A stretch of DNA of 64,000 bases from Euryodendron excelsum (taxonomy: Eukaryota; Streptophyta; Magnoliopsida; Ericales; Pentaphylacaceae): the NCBI GenBank assembly GCA_033060915.1, contig CM065384.1, positions 35,921,501 through 35,985,500 on the forward strand, in the 5' to 3' direction. This document shows positions 45,201-57,078 of the stretch, in pieces (position 1 is the first letter of the stretch; each line of letters starts with the position of its first letter). The notes beneath the pieces are model-generated. The model was not told the DNA's origin and ran no database searches. It was given only the letters and a program-made list of their open reading frames with translations. A program made the translations under genes and the position numbers.

Positions 45201-48200
45201 ATCTTGTGTATAATGTATTACTAAAATTCATTTAGAATTGTGCAATCAGTCCCCTTTCTGTGTTTAAGCTATCAGTGCATTCTATTAATTCAATATTCAA
45301 TACTTACTAATTTATACCCAAAGATTAAAAAATCTAAATCACAAAATGTGTCCTATCTTCTGCTTTGGTTGTTTAATCACACTTTCTGCTCTTTATTTTC
45401 TATATAGTTATGTTGGTGGGACCATTAAATTGACAGGCGTATTGCAAAATCAGTGGCCAAGAGACCTTATGGTGTTTTGTTACCATTTGAAGACATGGAT
45501 ACAGACCTGGTAGGACCAAGTGGAGAGGAAGTAGGTGTGGTATCCAAAAGGACTAAGCAGCGGTATGATAAAGAAATGGATCTTTTGTTCCATAAAATTC
45601 TTTCAGAACTGTGCAATCATTCATCTTTTTATGTTTAAGCTATCAATTCATTCTTAATGAAGCAGAAATTGGTGGTCATTTGACAGGTCTTTAATGCTTA
45701 ATGACATTATGTTCGTGGGTCTCACACTTCATGCCATTGCTAAACAGCTAATTAGAAGGGAAAAGAACAGAGATGCATTGGACGTTCTCAAAAGAGGAGA
45801 GGTCAGCTACTGTTGCAGTTCCTGCAAGATAATGGTTGTAGGGTTCCTTAAGTTAACTGGAATGTTTGATTATTATATTGTACAAATAAAAACAATTGTA
45901 GGATCTAGATATTTAGTTTTTTTTTTTGAGGACCAAATTGTAATATACTCTGATTGAGCCTTTGTTGCTCTCTTTACAACTAGTAAGATGATGGTCATCT
46001 GCTGTTTTGATGCAACACTACCTTGCTTGAACACTTATTGTTTGTCTTCTTGAAAATTTTTAAATGCATGGCATAAGCTTGTAGTAGTTGTTACTGTTCT
46101 TTTCTCTTCACTTCTAAACGTTTCAAAGCTTCATCACACTTGTGTGACTGTGTATATTGTTGTCTCTGTGCGCGTGCGCTTTCTTTTTTATTGCTTAGCA
46201 GGTGATAATGTAGCCAAACCATAACACAACGTTTTTTGTCTTGGAAGTTGGTAACTTAATTATACTGTCATGTTTAGTCCTGTAATTACAATAACAAATT
46301 AACCCAAGTAAATTCAACTTTGTTCTTGTAGGAGGCTTTCTCTCTCAGCAATGACTGTATCACAATTTTGGTGAGTGGCCTTTGTTTCTTCTGAAGAATT
46401 TGTATTTTTAGGAGCTTTAATTTTCTAAGAAAATATTTGCGTGCAGCAATGTCATGACGGATAGGGTCTATTTTGTTGTGTACTGAAACAGCTGAAACCT
46501 GCTTTTAGCATTTGCTTCAGAACATGCATTTTGTAATGACAAAATATGGTTCTTCGTTATATGCATATGCCCTCTTTTTGTTCTTTGGTCTCACTTTGTA
46601 TGGGTTTTGTTTTAATGTTTCTATTCAGCCAACATGGTTATTGGCAAGAACTTATTGAATCCATCTTTTGGCCTTGTAATAAATTAAGAGTTGGTCCTGC
46701 TACTCAGCCTAGAGCCTTGAGCATTGTACAATGACTGCTATAGGAGTAGCTCAAATTCATTGCTGAAGTTCTGTTGGCTTCTCAATGGAAGCAAAGAAGT
46801 GTGATCTAGGAATTTCTGTGCTTGTTCTTTTTCTTTTTCTTCTTCATGAAGAAGTTTAATACTCAATTTGATTTCCCTGGACTTTGCAAATATTGTCAAC
46901 TTGAGAAGTCTAGGCCCTTGAGTTGCTCTTCAGTGCTGCCTCTAGGATAACTAAGTTTGATTTGCATCCAGAGTGCTGAAAAAATTTGACGCGACCTTTG
47001 CATCTTGGCATTATGCATTTGACATGATTCTAGTGATTTAGCTCTAGGTTTTCATATCAATTATCTTCAACACTCTCCCTATAAATATCATTTTTTATTC
47101 CTATTGTTCATTCTCCTTTGTCTTCCAACAGAATGAAAGTATCCCAATACTACAAATAGATAAGATGTGGTGCTATTTCATGCTTGGAGACACCAGTTGG
47201 CTCTCAGAGGCAGAAATGCGCCTTTCAAAAGCTAGAGAAGGAATTAAAGGTGGTGTGCAGGTGAAGGAATGTACTCGCGTTAGACTTGTTGAAGGAGGTC
47301 ACCATCCAGAGATTGCATTGTGAGTATCTCATATGTGGTCCATATGTATCACACTGTTTTGAAGTTCATAAAAATCTTGATCCGCAACTTGTAGTCATTC
47401 TATTTTTATTGCTTGTCCGCAGACATTTGAGGATGGAACTGTTGGAAGGGGTAGAGGCATACCACAGCGGTCAGTTTGACAAATCTAAGGAGGCCTTGAC
47501 CTCTGCACAAACTAGATACTTCCAGGTTTGACTTCTTTATGCTTGCAAGAAATGCATAGGGGAAATTTATCACATCAGAACCTTCAGCATGCCTCCTTTT
47601 TAAGGTTGTTTAACTCTTCGTAGATAGCTTTATTGCTCTTTCTCACACAGTGCCCAGCGGCCCAGCCACTTCCCTCCCCGAGTTAAAAAAAAAAAGCTTG
47701 TGCTTCCTCTTTGCATTCTAGGTTTTTCACTTTCTTTTGCTTCCATTCTGTGACGTTCGAATTATCCTAAATGCTGTCAGGTTGTTCCAGTCTTTCTTAA
47801 ATTTATTAATATGTTTTTTTTTTTTGTGGCTACTGTCAACTTTCGTACTTTTTTTTCCCTTCTTCACAAATCAGCACTTGACTTTTATCCTTTCCCGGAT
47901 AATTATCCTGATTAATGCTCAGTTTCCATTACCCATTTCCTTCCCGACTAAACTTGTCTCCAAAGCCTTCTGAGAATAGTTTTGCAGTTGGTAGACTTCA
48001 ATCCCCTCACCCTTTGATTTGTAGCTTGATACTGAATCAAGGAATAGAAAAAGGCTGTCTCAAGCAGAGAATGCTACCATTGAGGAGCTTATGTCCATTG
48101 GTTTCCCAAGGGAAACAGGTACGTTGGACTTGCTAAAAGAAGGTGGTGCTAGTGTATTTTTGCATTCCATCGACCCGTTTGACTTGTTTATTCACTAATT

Positions 48201-49700
48201 CACATGCACTAGGTTAATTTGTATTCTTGTGGTTGAAGAGTATTTACTTGTTGTTCTTAGAGCCAAATGACAAGACTAATTTCAATGGCTCTTAAACTGA
48301 AATATTTTATCAAGGAATAGACTGCATCTAGCTACAGGTGCTAAATTTAAAGATTCACCAACAGCAAGAGGTACCTTTGTACCTGAAAATTATTGGAGTG
48401 CCGGAGTATTTTTGTTTTTACTCTGCTTATTTATCCACTACTCACAGTAAACTATTCATTTCAGCCCCTTCTGTTAAAAGACATATCTAGTGACTTGCTT
48501 GTCATTTTGAGAAGCCAAATTTAACAAGATACTGTCATCAGCTCATAAGCATATATTTTCTTGGCATACAATTTAAATTAAAGGTGCTGAATTTCTATCT
48601 CAGGGACGTGATTTCTTTGAGTATTGAAGTGATTGCGCTCCTTGCCCCTCCCTGAAAAAAAAAAAAGAAAAGGATGGCAATAAACAAAATGATTAGAATA
48701 CACTGTTGTTAATATCCCTGTCATATCAGCTTCTGGCCTTCTAGTATAACTGCAGTTGGGAGTTACCATGGTTTAAAATATTTATCTCCTGTACAGTTAA
48801 AGTGCAATGAAAGGTATTGTTTGGGGGTGCCTAGTAGGGCTCTGATATTTTAATTATTTGTTTATTTATTTCTACTACTTGGTTTGCAGTGGTTGCAGCT
48901 GTTGGAGCGTTTGGAACTAAAGAGGGAGCATTGACTCACCAACTGAGTCAATCTGACCCAAACCTCAATGTTGCTGCAGAATCAGATGCGAACGCAATTT
49001 CTTCTGTTTCTACGCTTAACAACGCCGGCAGTGATGGTTTGAGTGCTGCCACAGATGCTGTGTTGGACCATGACATTGAAGAGGGAGCATTGAGTTGCCT
49101 ACTGAGTCGACTTGACCCAAACCTCAGTGTTGCAGCAGATGGGAATGCAACTTCTTCTGTTCCAATGCTTAACAATGCTGGCAGTGATGGTTTGAATGCT
49201 GCCACAGGTGCTGTATTGGGCCATGACATTGAAGAGGGAGCATTGAGTCACCCACTTAGTCAAATTGACCCAAACCTCACTGTTGCAGCAGATGGGAATG
49301 CAATTTCTTCTGTTCCAATGCCTAATAACTCCGGCAGTGATGGTTCGAGTGCTGCCACAGATGCTCTGTTGGACCATGACATCGATGTCACCAAAGAGGG
49401 AGCATTGAGTCACCCACTGAGTCGACTTGACCCAGATCTCACTGTTGCAGCAGATGGGAATGCAATTTCTTCTGCTCCAATGCCTAATAACGCTGGCAGT
49501 GATGGTTTGGGTGCTGACACAGATGCTGTGTTGGACTATGACATTGATGTCACAAAAGAAGTCCAAGCTATAGATAAGTACTTGGCTTTGCTGAGTGACT
49601 TGACTGATTGATTTCCGATGATAGCCACATTAGTGCAAATTGAATACGTACAGTGAATGCAGAAGGGTAAGATGACCTTCTGTGATATAAATAAATGCTT
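41417..49700 (+). CDS. NUB1: NUB1-like (NEDD8 ultimate buster) UBA protein, multi-exon gene
   Basis: Exons with consistent GT-AG borders and phases: 43057 to about 43401 (donor uncertain), 43527-43564, 43651-43692, 45061-45183, 45437-45562, 45687-45801, 46332-46370, 47132-47319, 47423-47525, 48025-48118, 48890-49611 (stop). The product is about 645 residues. The middle is clearly NUB1-like: [82 protein letters not shown] domain spans exons 10-11 ([20 protein letters not shown]). NUB1 proteins bind NEDD8 and ubiquitin and steer targets to the proteasome. Oddities: the usual N-terminal ubiquitin-like domain is not evident, one exon is tandemly duplicated, and the C-terminus is a four-unit repeat in place of a second UBA. 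A leader exon ends at 41558. Confidence 0.75.
42533..42969. mobile_element. 437-bp MITE in the NUB1-like 5' intron
   Basis: The left end GGGGTAATTACACTTTA and right end (reverse complement GAGGTAATTACACTTTA) start long inverted repeats of about 60-80 bp that also share TTTGAGTCAAAAT and TGACCCCCTGT. Flanking 9-mers are TTGTTTTTA and TTGGTTTTA (8/9). Long inverted repeats with a 9-bp duplication fit a Mutator-like MITE. It has no coding capacity and lies in an intron. Confidence 0.8.
44930..45665 (+). repeat. tandem exon duplication in the NUB1-like gene (376-bp spacing)
   Basis: Exons at 45061-45183 and 45437-45562 sit in two copies of the same segment. Intron sequence matches before each (CCTATCTTCTGCT, TTTCTGCTCTTT or variant) and after each (GGTATGATA, AAGAAATGGATCTT, TGTTTAAGCTATCA). 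Both exons have the same phases, so inclusion of either or both keeps the frame. The encoded 41-42 residue segments have diverged strongly ([18 protein letters not shown] against [18 protein letters not shown]). Confidence 0.8.
48922..49557 (+). repeat. four-unit coding repeat at the C-terminus of the NUB1-like protein
   Basis: Units of 53, 51, 54 and 54 residues begin EGAL at 48922, 49081, 49234 and 49396. Each has the form [22 protein letters not shown], then [28 protein letters not shown] is the last helix of the UBA domain, so the array has grown from the UBA tail. The unique end is [17 protein letters not shown]. The units are acidic and probably disordered except for the short helix. 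Confidence 0.85.
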
Positions 49701-49830
49701 AGACTTCGCCGGCTGGCTGACTGATTTCCGGTGAGTCACATCAGTGCAAATGTAAATCCTTGCCCATTTTTGAGTTCTGTTGTATAGTGAATGCGGAGGG
49801 TAAGAGATATAAATAATGCTCTGCAGGTGG
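49612..49830 (+). repeat. duplicated 3' UTR block with poly(A) signal
   Basis: A segment with TGACTGATT..TTTCCG, CACAT(T/C)AGTGCAAAT, GTGAATGC.GA.GGGTAAG and GATATAAATAA occurs twice, about 110 bp apart. The first copy holds AATAAA at 49690-49695, the likely polyadenylation signal. The second has the weaker ATAAATAATG. Confidence 0.55.
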
Positions 49831-51787
49831 TCAAGTGTATATTCGATGTTTACCCCTGCCTCCACTTTCAATTCACAGGGCTCACCATTGATTAGTGTCA
49901 TTTGGTATTTTGTTTTTTGGTTTTTGTCATTTTGTTTTCCTTGGCATGCCTTCCTGACATACTGCATGCCTTATAGCTCGGTATATAGTACAAAAATTTC
50001 TAAGAAATTGAATGCCAATAGCGTATATACATATATATATATATATATATGTGCATATTGGTACTATGGAAATGAAAACGACACAGGAAGCAAAGATCGG
50101 AAAACAACCGAACCAGGATTTGGTATAGATATCGAATGCTTGTTATTTCTGCCTTGGGGAAGCAACATTTCATTACTCTATTGCGTTGTTACAAAAAGAC
50201 TTAGCTGTATATAACCGAGGGGTAGCTTAATGGAGATAGAGATATTTTATAGGCCTAGATGTCTTTAAGTTCAAAATTTAGTAATCTAAATTTGGTAATT
50301 TTTTAAAGCCAGGCTGAAGAGATCTATTAAATTTTTCTTATGAATTTCCTAGTTCTAGCGTGTGTGCAAGCTATATGATATTTCAAGCTATACCTATTTA
50401 CATATAATATCACATGTAAAAGAGGTCATATCACATGTAAAAGAGGTCATTGTTATCGTGGTTTTGACAAGTGACTTAACTTTTAGTAGCTTTCATATTT
50501 TGATTATCAAAACTTGCAAGCTATATTAATCTTCTAGTTCTGGCATATGCATAGAGCCATTTGACTTACACATGTTAGTAATTTGTTAATAGAATGGATG
50601 GAAAATTGTAATGTGTCTTGGATAAGTTTACAAAAATATAACTTTATACTTAAATTGATTATAGTTGTTTAATATTTGAAATACCCTTGAATTGTTCCTA
50701 TAACTACAGGTCATTGTAAGGGGCATTTTATTTATTAGACAATTAATATAATAAAAGAAAATCAATTTAGAAGATATAAAACAATGTTTTTGTGAAGATG
50801 TTCAAATTAAAAGATCATTTTTTATTTATTTTTCTGATTAATCGCTAAAAAAATATGTTAATATAAATTAGTAATTTAAGAAATCATCATGTCACGATTT
50901 AGAGATACCGAGCCATAATTAAAAAGGTATTTTTGCTCAACGGCCCATTGCATTTGCCAATATTTTCTTTATCTGGATATGTATTACCCATTTCGGCCCT
51001 AACTTCTAGTCCAAGAAAAGAAAGCAAAACTGGGCCTGAGTCACTACAGAAAACGGGGGTGCGCCCTTCCATCCAGCTGTCTCGTTAGAAAGGGGACCGG
51101 CCAGTTTCCCAAATTTCTTTGAAATGAAGAGGCGGATTTTGCACTAATGTTATTTGACACTTATTCTCTAATGGCTACATTTAGCTTCAGAGTTCAGACA
51201 ATCGTACAAAATGACACCGTTTTGTAGCCCGAATGTCACTAGAGTGGCGTGTAGGGTTCAACGTCCACTTTGGTTCATTGCCATTCAAGAGTTTGAATTT
51301 TTTTGTGACATTTTTTTTTTAATTTAATTTTGATGCATTGTCAATGTAAAGATTTTTCACACAAGTATGCATAAAAAAAGGCAACACGTGTCTTTCAAAA
51401 TTTAAGTACAAAACAAACATGCAATGCCCATGAACATGTGCCGTATTTTAATACATTTTTGTGTTAAAAAATCTCTACATTAACAATGCATAAAAATTAA
51501 ACTTATTTTTTTAATTAGTAAAATTTTACTCAAAAGGCTAAAATATTCACATGGTTCAGCAATATTTTTCAAGAAATGCCATTAGATGTGTTTTCAAATG
51601 CACTTTCTTCAGAAAAGAGTGCAAGCTCTCTCTCACACACCCCAACCACTTGGTAGATACTTTGAAGCCTTCTCTGTACCTAAAAAAAAGAAAAACTATT
51701 GCTGTGATTGGAAGTTGAATTTATCAACAAAAAAAAAAAAGTGAGGAAAAAGATAACACAATGAAAAGGATTTTTGTTTCTTTTTTT
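49831..51787. other. intergenic with a fold-back element, no gene seen
   Basis: AT-rich. A 24-bp perfect tandem duplication (ATATCACATGTAAAAGAGGTC..) lies at about 50406-50450, and a (TA)n run at 50031-50049. A fold-back element at 51322-51503 is listed separately. No gene is supported. Confidence 0.5.
51322..51503. mobile_element. short MITE with about 50-bp inverted repeats
   Basis: The left arm TTTAATTTTGATGCATTG then TCAATGTAAAGATTTTT is mirrored at the right end, whose reverse complement reads TTTAATTTTTATGCATTG then TTAATGTAGAGATTTTT. The arms together make up over half of the element. The T-rich flanks prevent a clear target duplication call. Confidence 0.65.
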
Positions 51788-52048
51788 TCACTTTTTTTTT
51801 GTCTCACCAAATTTTTGATCCAAATAAAGCGTAAAGATTATCCAGTTGGATCTAGATTTTTGGAACCATAAAATTTCTTCATACCTTAAAACAGCATTAT
51901 ATTGGTTCACCAGTTCCCTTTCCAATTGATCCAAATTAAAGCAAAAGTTCTGAGCTTGCGTTCTTTGAATGCCTAACAAGTCTAGCAAGCAGCCTACTCT
52001 TCCTTTCCAAAATATTCCCAAAATTCTGTCTATTCTATAAGATAGCAT
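51788..52048 (-). pseudogene. LINE ORF2 fragment (segment before the RT domain)
   Basis: The reading frame contains LERELVNQYNAVLRYEEILW followed by FQKSRSNWI, resembling the helical linker between endonuclease and reverse transcriptase in plant LINE ORF2 ('...EEI.W.QKSR..WL..GD.NT'). Only this short piece is recognisable. Confidence 0.5.
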
Positions 52049-52789
52049 TATTTGCCATATTAGAAATATTTTTTGAAAGGAGCTATGATTATCATTACAA
52101 GTATTTTGAACTAGGCAGGTGAGACAGTCGCCTTAGTTCCCCATTTTTTTTTTCAAATTTGTAAAAATTTTATATTCTATGATAAAGGTCTTTATATTGT
52201 CAATATTTTTTTTTCAAGCCTCATTCCATCTGAGAAAAAAAAGGTTTGTAAAAACAAAAAATTCAAAATCATCTACTCTAGTAAACTTCAAGAAAAAAAA
52301 TACAGGTTTAACAAATAAATAAATTGTACATCTAAATAAAATTTTAGAGCTTGCAAATTTTTTTAAACTTTCCCATGGTATTTAAGGCCCTATATAGGTT
52401 CTACGATTTTTTTGGAAACAAGCTCAATCCAAATATATTAAAAAAAAAACCTATAAATAAAAGATCGAAAATCAACTAACCAAGTTAACTTAAAAAAGAA
52501 AAACTTGTTTAATCCCAAAAAAAAAAAATTATACAAAAAAATTTCAAAAGCCCAAAATTTTTAACCATATAATATATGATTATGTAACCTCATTTCATGT
52601 ATGATTGTGTAACCAAAGGCACATAATCTAATATGGGAATCATTCAATAAATGACTAACCAGACCGGCCGGCCAGTTCATAAACCGGCAAAAGAAAGACA
52701 GACAGAAGGAGAAGGAAAACCACCAGTAATTTATTAATGGGAGAGTAGAAAAAGAGATGAGGTGGAACTGCGCCTAATGGCCGGGGGTC

Positions 52790-53137
52790 TCACTCAACAT
52801 ATTCTTCGATGGAGGTGAACTTGTTTGGGAACTCGTTTGCCTTGGCGATGATGGGTGAGAGCTTTTCCTGATCAGCAGCTACAATAACAAGCTTTCCTCT
52901 CCATCCAGTTTGGTCGATGAAGAAGACCGCCACATCCACCTCTTCCGGTGCAGTGACAACAAGGTGTTCGTACTGCTCCTCAACCATCGTCTGTAGAATT
53001 TGACTCACTTCTTCGTCGGCGTCCTTGGCTGCTCTGCGGAGACGACGCCGGAGAGCATCATCTTGTTTTTTTTCGTGCCGCCGTGTGCTGCTGCTGCTTC
53101 CCTCCCCTTTGCTGCTGGTCCTTCCCTTGGGTGCCAT
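52790..53137 (-). CDS. small uncharacterised protein, paralogue of the 3579-3980 gene
   Basis: 115-residue single-exon frame. Basic Ser/Lys/Arg-rich N-terminus (1-37), then AAKDADEEV, then the shared C-terminal block: EQY at 54-56, LVV at 59-61, W79, GKLVI at 81-85, K92, FTSIEE at 107-112, ending in YVE. A predicted strand-helix-strand-helix-strand order suggests a small alpha/beta domain. I do not recognise a named family and assign no function. Upstream on the minus strand lie a GA-rich leader (53161-53194), an AATAAATAGC box (about 53249-53258) and a MITE-like copy, the same order as at the 3980 gene. Sequence conservation and the shared promoter layout argue for a real gene. Confidence 0.65.
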   Translation of the reverse strand: MAPKGRTSSKGEGSSSSTRRHEKKQDDALRRRLRRAAKDADEEVSQILQTMVEEQYEHLVVTAPEEVDVAVFFIDQTGWRGKLVIVAADQEKLSPIIAKANEFPNKFTSIEEYVE

Positions 53138-53348
53138 TAGCTAAAATCTAAGGGTTCTTACGAGAGAGAGAGAGAGACAGAGAGAGAGAGAGAGGGAATC
53201 TAGTTGGGAGCCTGGTAAGGGAAGAGGTTGAACTCATAAGAATGTTGTTGAAGGGGCTATTTATTGGGAAATATACATACAGTGCCCTGTTTGGGGCTTT
53301 GTTTTAGAGAGAGACTAAAATCTTCATATGGATTTTGTAATACCGGAT

Positions 53349-53540
53349 GAGTAATGCTATAAATCAAAAAATTCATACAGAATTTATTACCAGAATAATA
53401 TGTTTAAGTTGTGGTCCTATCACTTTATAATAAAAGAACCTATCAAGGTGCATATTAATTATAAAACTGCCATTGTTACATCATTCTGATACAAAATTCA
53501 GTACAATAATTCTGAAAAAATAGTATTTTCCATACCGAAT
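53349..53540. mobile_element. MITE-like repeat, copy 2
   Basis: Aligns with 4185-4385. It contains TAATGCTAT, ACAGAATTTATTACC and AGAATAATATGT, and ends with an inverted ACTATTTTTTCAGAATT-like string. It starts about 212 bp upstream of the ATG at 53137. Confidence 0.5.
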
Positions 53541-53817
53541 TGTGTCTTGATCTATGATACTTTTTTGTTAGAATATATGGTCTCCTTTATTATTTATTAC
53601 TTGTTCATCACTCTTCTTTGACCTATATATATAGAACTCTTTGACTTATATATAGAGACTCTCTCTCAATATAATAAACTATCTTATTACTTCAAATATA
53701 TTATGTTCTAAGTTTCTCTATTATTATTCTTCTAACACTGTTTTGGCAACCAAAAAAATTAAAATATTCGGAAACTGATCTTAAAATTTCACCACTCAAC
53801 TGTTTGTGTTTTTGTTA

Positions 53818-53825
<8 letters not shown>

Positions 53826-53862
<37 letters not shown>
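53826..53862. repeat. (GA)n simple repeat
   Basis: About 18 perfect GA units. Similar tracts are at 53161-53194 and, as (CT)n, at 57012-57073. Confidence 0.9.
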
Positions 53863-53866
<4 letters not shown>

Positions 53867-53996
53867 TCCAAGTGAAGACTCAAATATGATGAGAGCAAAA
53901 AAATATCTATATATTCTATGGAATATTGAGGGTAAAAATATGTCAAATAGATAGATTCTATATCAAACCACTTAAAATTAAGCAATTATAAGGTCA

Positions 53997-56760
53997 CTAG
54001 CAGTAAACCCGCACGGCGGATTATGTTCGGGAATAAAAAAAGATAAATTTTTTTTTAAGAATGTATTTTTTTACGTAAAGTAGTTTTATATTCCATATCT
54101 TGTATATAATTTATAAACATAGTAAATACATTAATATATGAGTAAGAACATAATATTATGCCACATACTTAAAGAATAAACTTTTTTCGTCCAAAATAAA
54201 AAAAATACTTGCCACTTTAAATTAATATACTTTAGAAAAATCATTAGTGATAGACAAAAATTAAAGTAATCAACTTAATTTTTGCAAAAGAATCAACTTA
54301 AGCTTTTCTCGTCTAAATTCAACCAATTTCTATTAATTAGATTTTTTTGTAAAAAACTATTGATAGATTTATTCCTTTAGACCCAATCATAAACGAATAG
54401 GTTTTAATTCAGTGTTCAACCTAGGATAATAAACATATTAGAAAAGAGTGATCTGAGTGTTACATATTATATTTAATTAGAGTCCACATAAAAATTGTAA
54501 CAAAGATTTATATCATAAAGAAGCCAGTGATTACCCAACATACATTTTTCAATTTTTTCTAAATTTATAACTCTTAAAAAAATGAGTTATGATTTTGAAC
54601 TCAAAGACCAAATAACCAACTACTATAATATACTATAATTCATATAACACTGGGTGTATATTTTTCAAAAATTTTAAGGAAGTGAGTTTAAAAAAACACA
54701 TAATAGTTTGAATTTTGATACAGATTTTAGGCACTATAACATTAATTGATAGACTTTATTAGGTATGGATCCATCTATACTATATAAATTATTCATTTAT
54801 TGAGAGTTTTAAAGTTATCTTAAAATTATTCGAATATTACAAAAACTTAAAATCTGATAAAATTGGATTAAGTGTTGAATGACAACATGTTCCTATAATA
54901 TATAATATTGATACAGATAGATAGGTGGATTGGATTTATAAAGTTAAAAAAAATAAGAAAAACTTAGAAAGAACAAATGATACTTCAACACATGTATCTT
55001 CTATGTAACAAAATACTAATAATTCAATGACACATATTCTTTTCATTTTAAAAATCTAAAATATAATTTATGATTAAGAAAGGTTTCTTTAGAAACATTA
55101 GAATTAAAGAATTTAAAAATATCATCATAACTATTAATAGATAGAATTTATAAAATTAAGAAAAAATGAGAAAGAACCAATTATATTTTGATACATGTAT
55201 CTTGTATATAACAAATAGCTAATAATTTGATGATACATGTTCTTTCTATTTTAGAAATTTAAAATCTTATTTATGATTAAGGAAGATTTCTTTAGGAGCA
55301 TTATAATTAAAAAAAATTGAATATGTTGTTGTAACTATCAATGATAGCATTTATGAAACTTAGAATAAATAAATTAAAAGGAATAAATAATAATATGACA
55401 CATGTATTTTATGTTTTTAAAAAATCAAAATTTAAAGAAAAATAGATTGAAACTTTCAAGTTCAAAGACTTTAAAACCTATTGATATAATATATAACTAG
55501 CAGTGAACTCGTGCTATGCACGGAGTGAAAATAATATATACTAAATATAAGAATGTTGTGAAAATAAATTATTAGTTTTTAAACTAAATTATAATAATAT
55601 GATGTAATCTTAAAATAAGAAATCAAAATTTGATTGTAAGAAATAAAAAAACCTAAACTTGTAATAATAAATTAAGTTTTTTTGTGAACATTCTAAAGTA
55701 TTATTTTTTTAGCTTAAAATCTTGCTAAGGACCTATAGTGGTCAAATGTATATATTACACCTGTTAGATGATTTAATTTAGTAAGTACATTTATAATGCA
55801 CATATAACTACTTTAAAATGAAAATTACCTAAAAAAGAATTTAAGATTTTAAGTTAGGAAGATTTGATTACTTCAATTTCATTAAATATTTACTAATAAG
55901 AATACTAATATTTTGAATTTTACGTAAAACTTTTCAAAATAAGATGAGATTTAGTAAAGATTTATTAATCACGAAAAAAGTAAAATTTTTTATATTTTAT
56001 AGTTAAACCTACACTATTATAGTAGATTTAGTATTAGTAATTTAAAATTTCTAAAAAACTAAGAAACTCATTGTAGGTATTTCAAAATTAAAGACCCAAC
56101 AACTGTAAATAGATAGCTATAAATATACATTATGCTATTCTGCATACAAAATAATATGTCAAAACTCATTATTAAAGTAGTAAGTGCCATGTCAATATTA
56201 CCAAATATTTGAATTTTCATAAATTTAAGAGAGTGACTTTAGGAAATATCTAATAGTTGGAGTTTTGAAATAAATGTAAGATTTTAGAAAAGTAATAAAA
56301 TTATATTTGTTAACTAATTAAATTGTAAAAATGTTATCCTAATATTACAAAAAATTTAATTTCTAGAAATTTTAACAGAGTGACTTTAGAAAATATATAA
56401 TAGGAATTAAAATTCCATCTATATACTATATAATTAGATTAGTGAGAGGTTTTAACCAACCAATCAAATTGCAACATGTGGTATTTTAATATTACAAAAA
56501 ATAAAAATTCTGTAAAAATTAGATTGAAATTTTGAATATCAAAGAACTCATAACATTCTGCTGTAATATATAATATTATAGTATAGATATAACTATCAAT
56601 GAACACATTTATGAAACTTAGAATAAATAAATTAAAAGAAACAAATAATAATATGACACATGTATTTTATGTTTTTAAAAAATCAAAATTTGAAAAAAAA
56701 TAAATTAAAACTTTTAACTTCAAAAATCTCCTAATCTATTACTATAATATACAGTATAGA
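53997..56760 (-). mobile_element. Helitron-like non-autonomous cluster
   Basis: Read on the minus strand, two sites look like Helitron 3' ends. At 55497-55525 a GTGC-ATA-GCAC hairpin is followed by GAGTTCACTGCTAG|T; at 53997-54025 a degenerate version ends CTGCTAG|T. Two sites look like 5' ends: TCTATACTGTATATTATAG from 56760 and TCTATACTATAATATTATAT from 56587. The right-hand 160 bp (56590-56760) recur at 55335-55495, and looser units of about 200 bp repeat between 54925 and 55325. No Rep/helicase coding sequence exists, so any Helitron here is non-autonomous. Exact nesting is unresolved. Confidence 0.5.
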
Positions 56761-57003
56761 TACTGAAACGAGAAAACAAGTGGGCCAATTAGAATTTTAT
56801 TTCTGTTTTAGGAAGACATAAATATGTATAGATAAACCTGGTTTTGGCCCTTTCAGTTTACTGTAAAACTTTTAGTTTTTTCTGAAGCATCAACAAAAAA
56901 ATATAAAAATCCTTTCAGGAACCCAATAAAAAAATTCAACGTTTATGAGCCCTCTAGAACCATTTTTTTATCCTTTCTACTTACTATAGTGAGTTTAGAG
57001 ACA

Positions 57004-57078
<75 letters not shown>

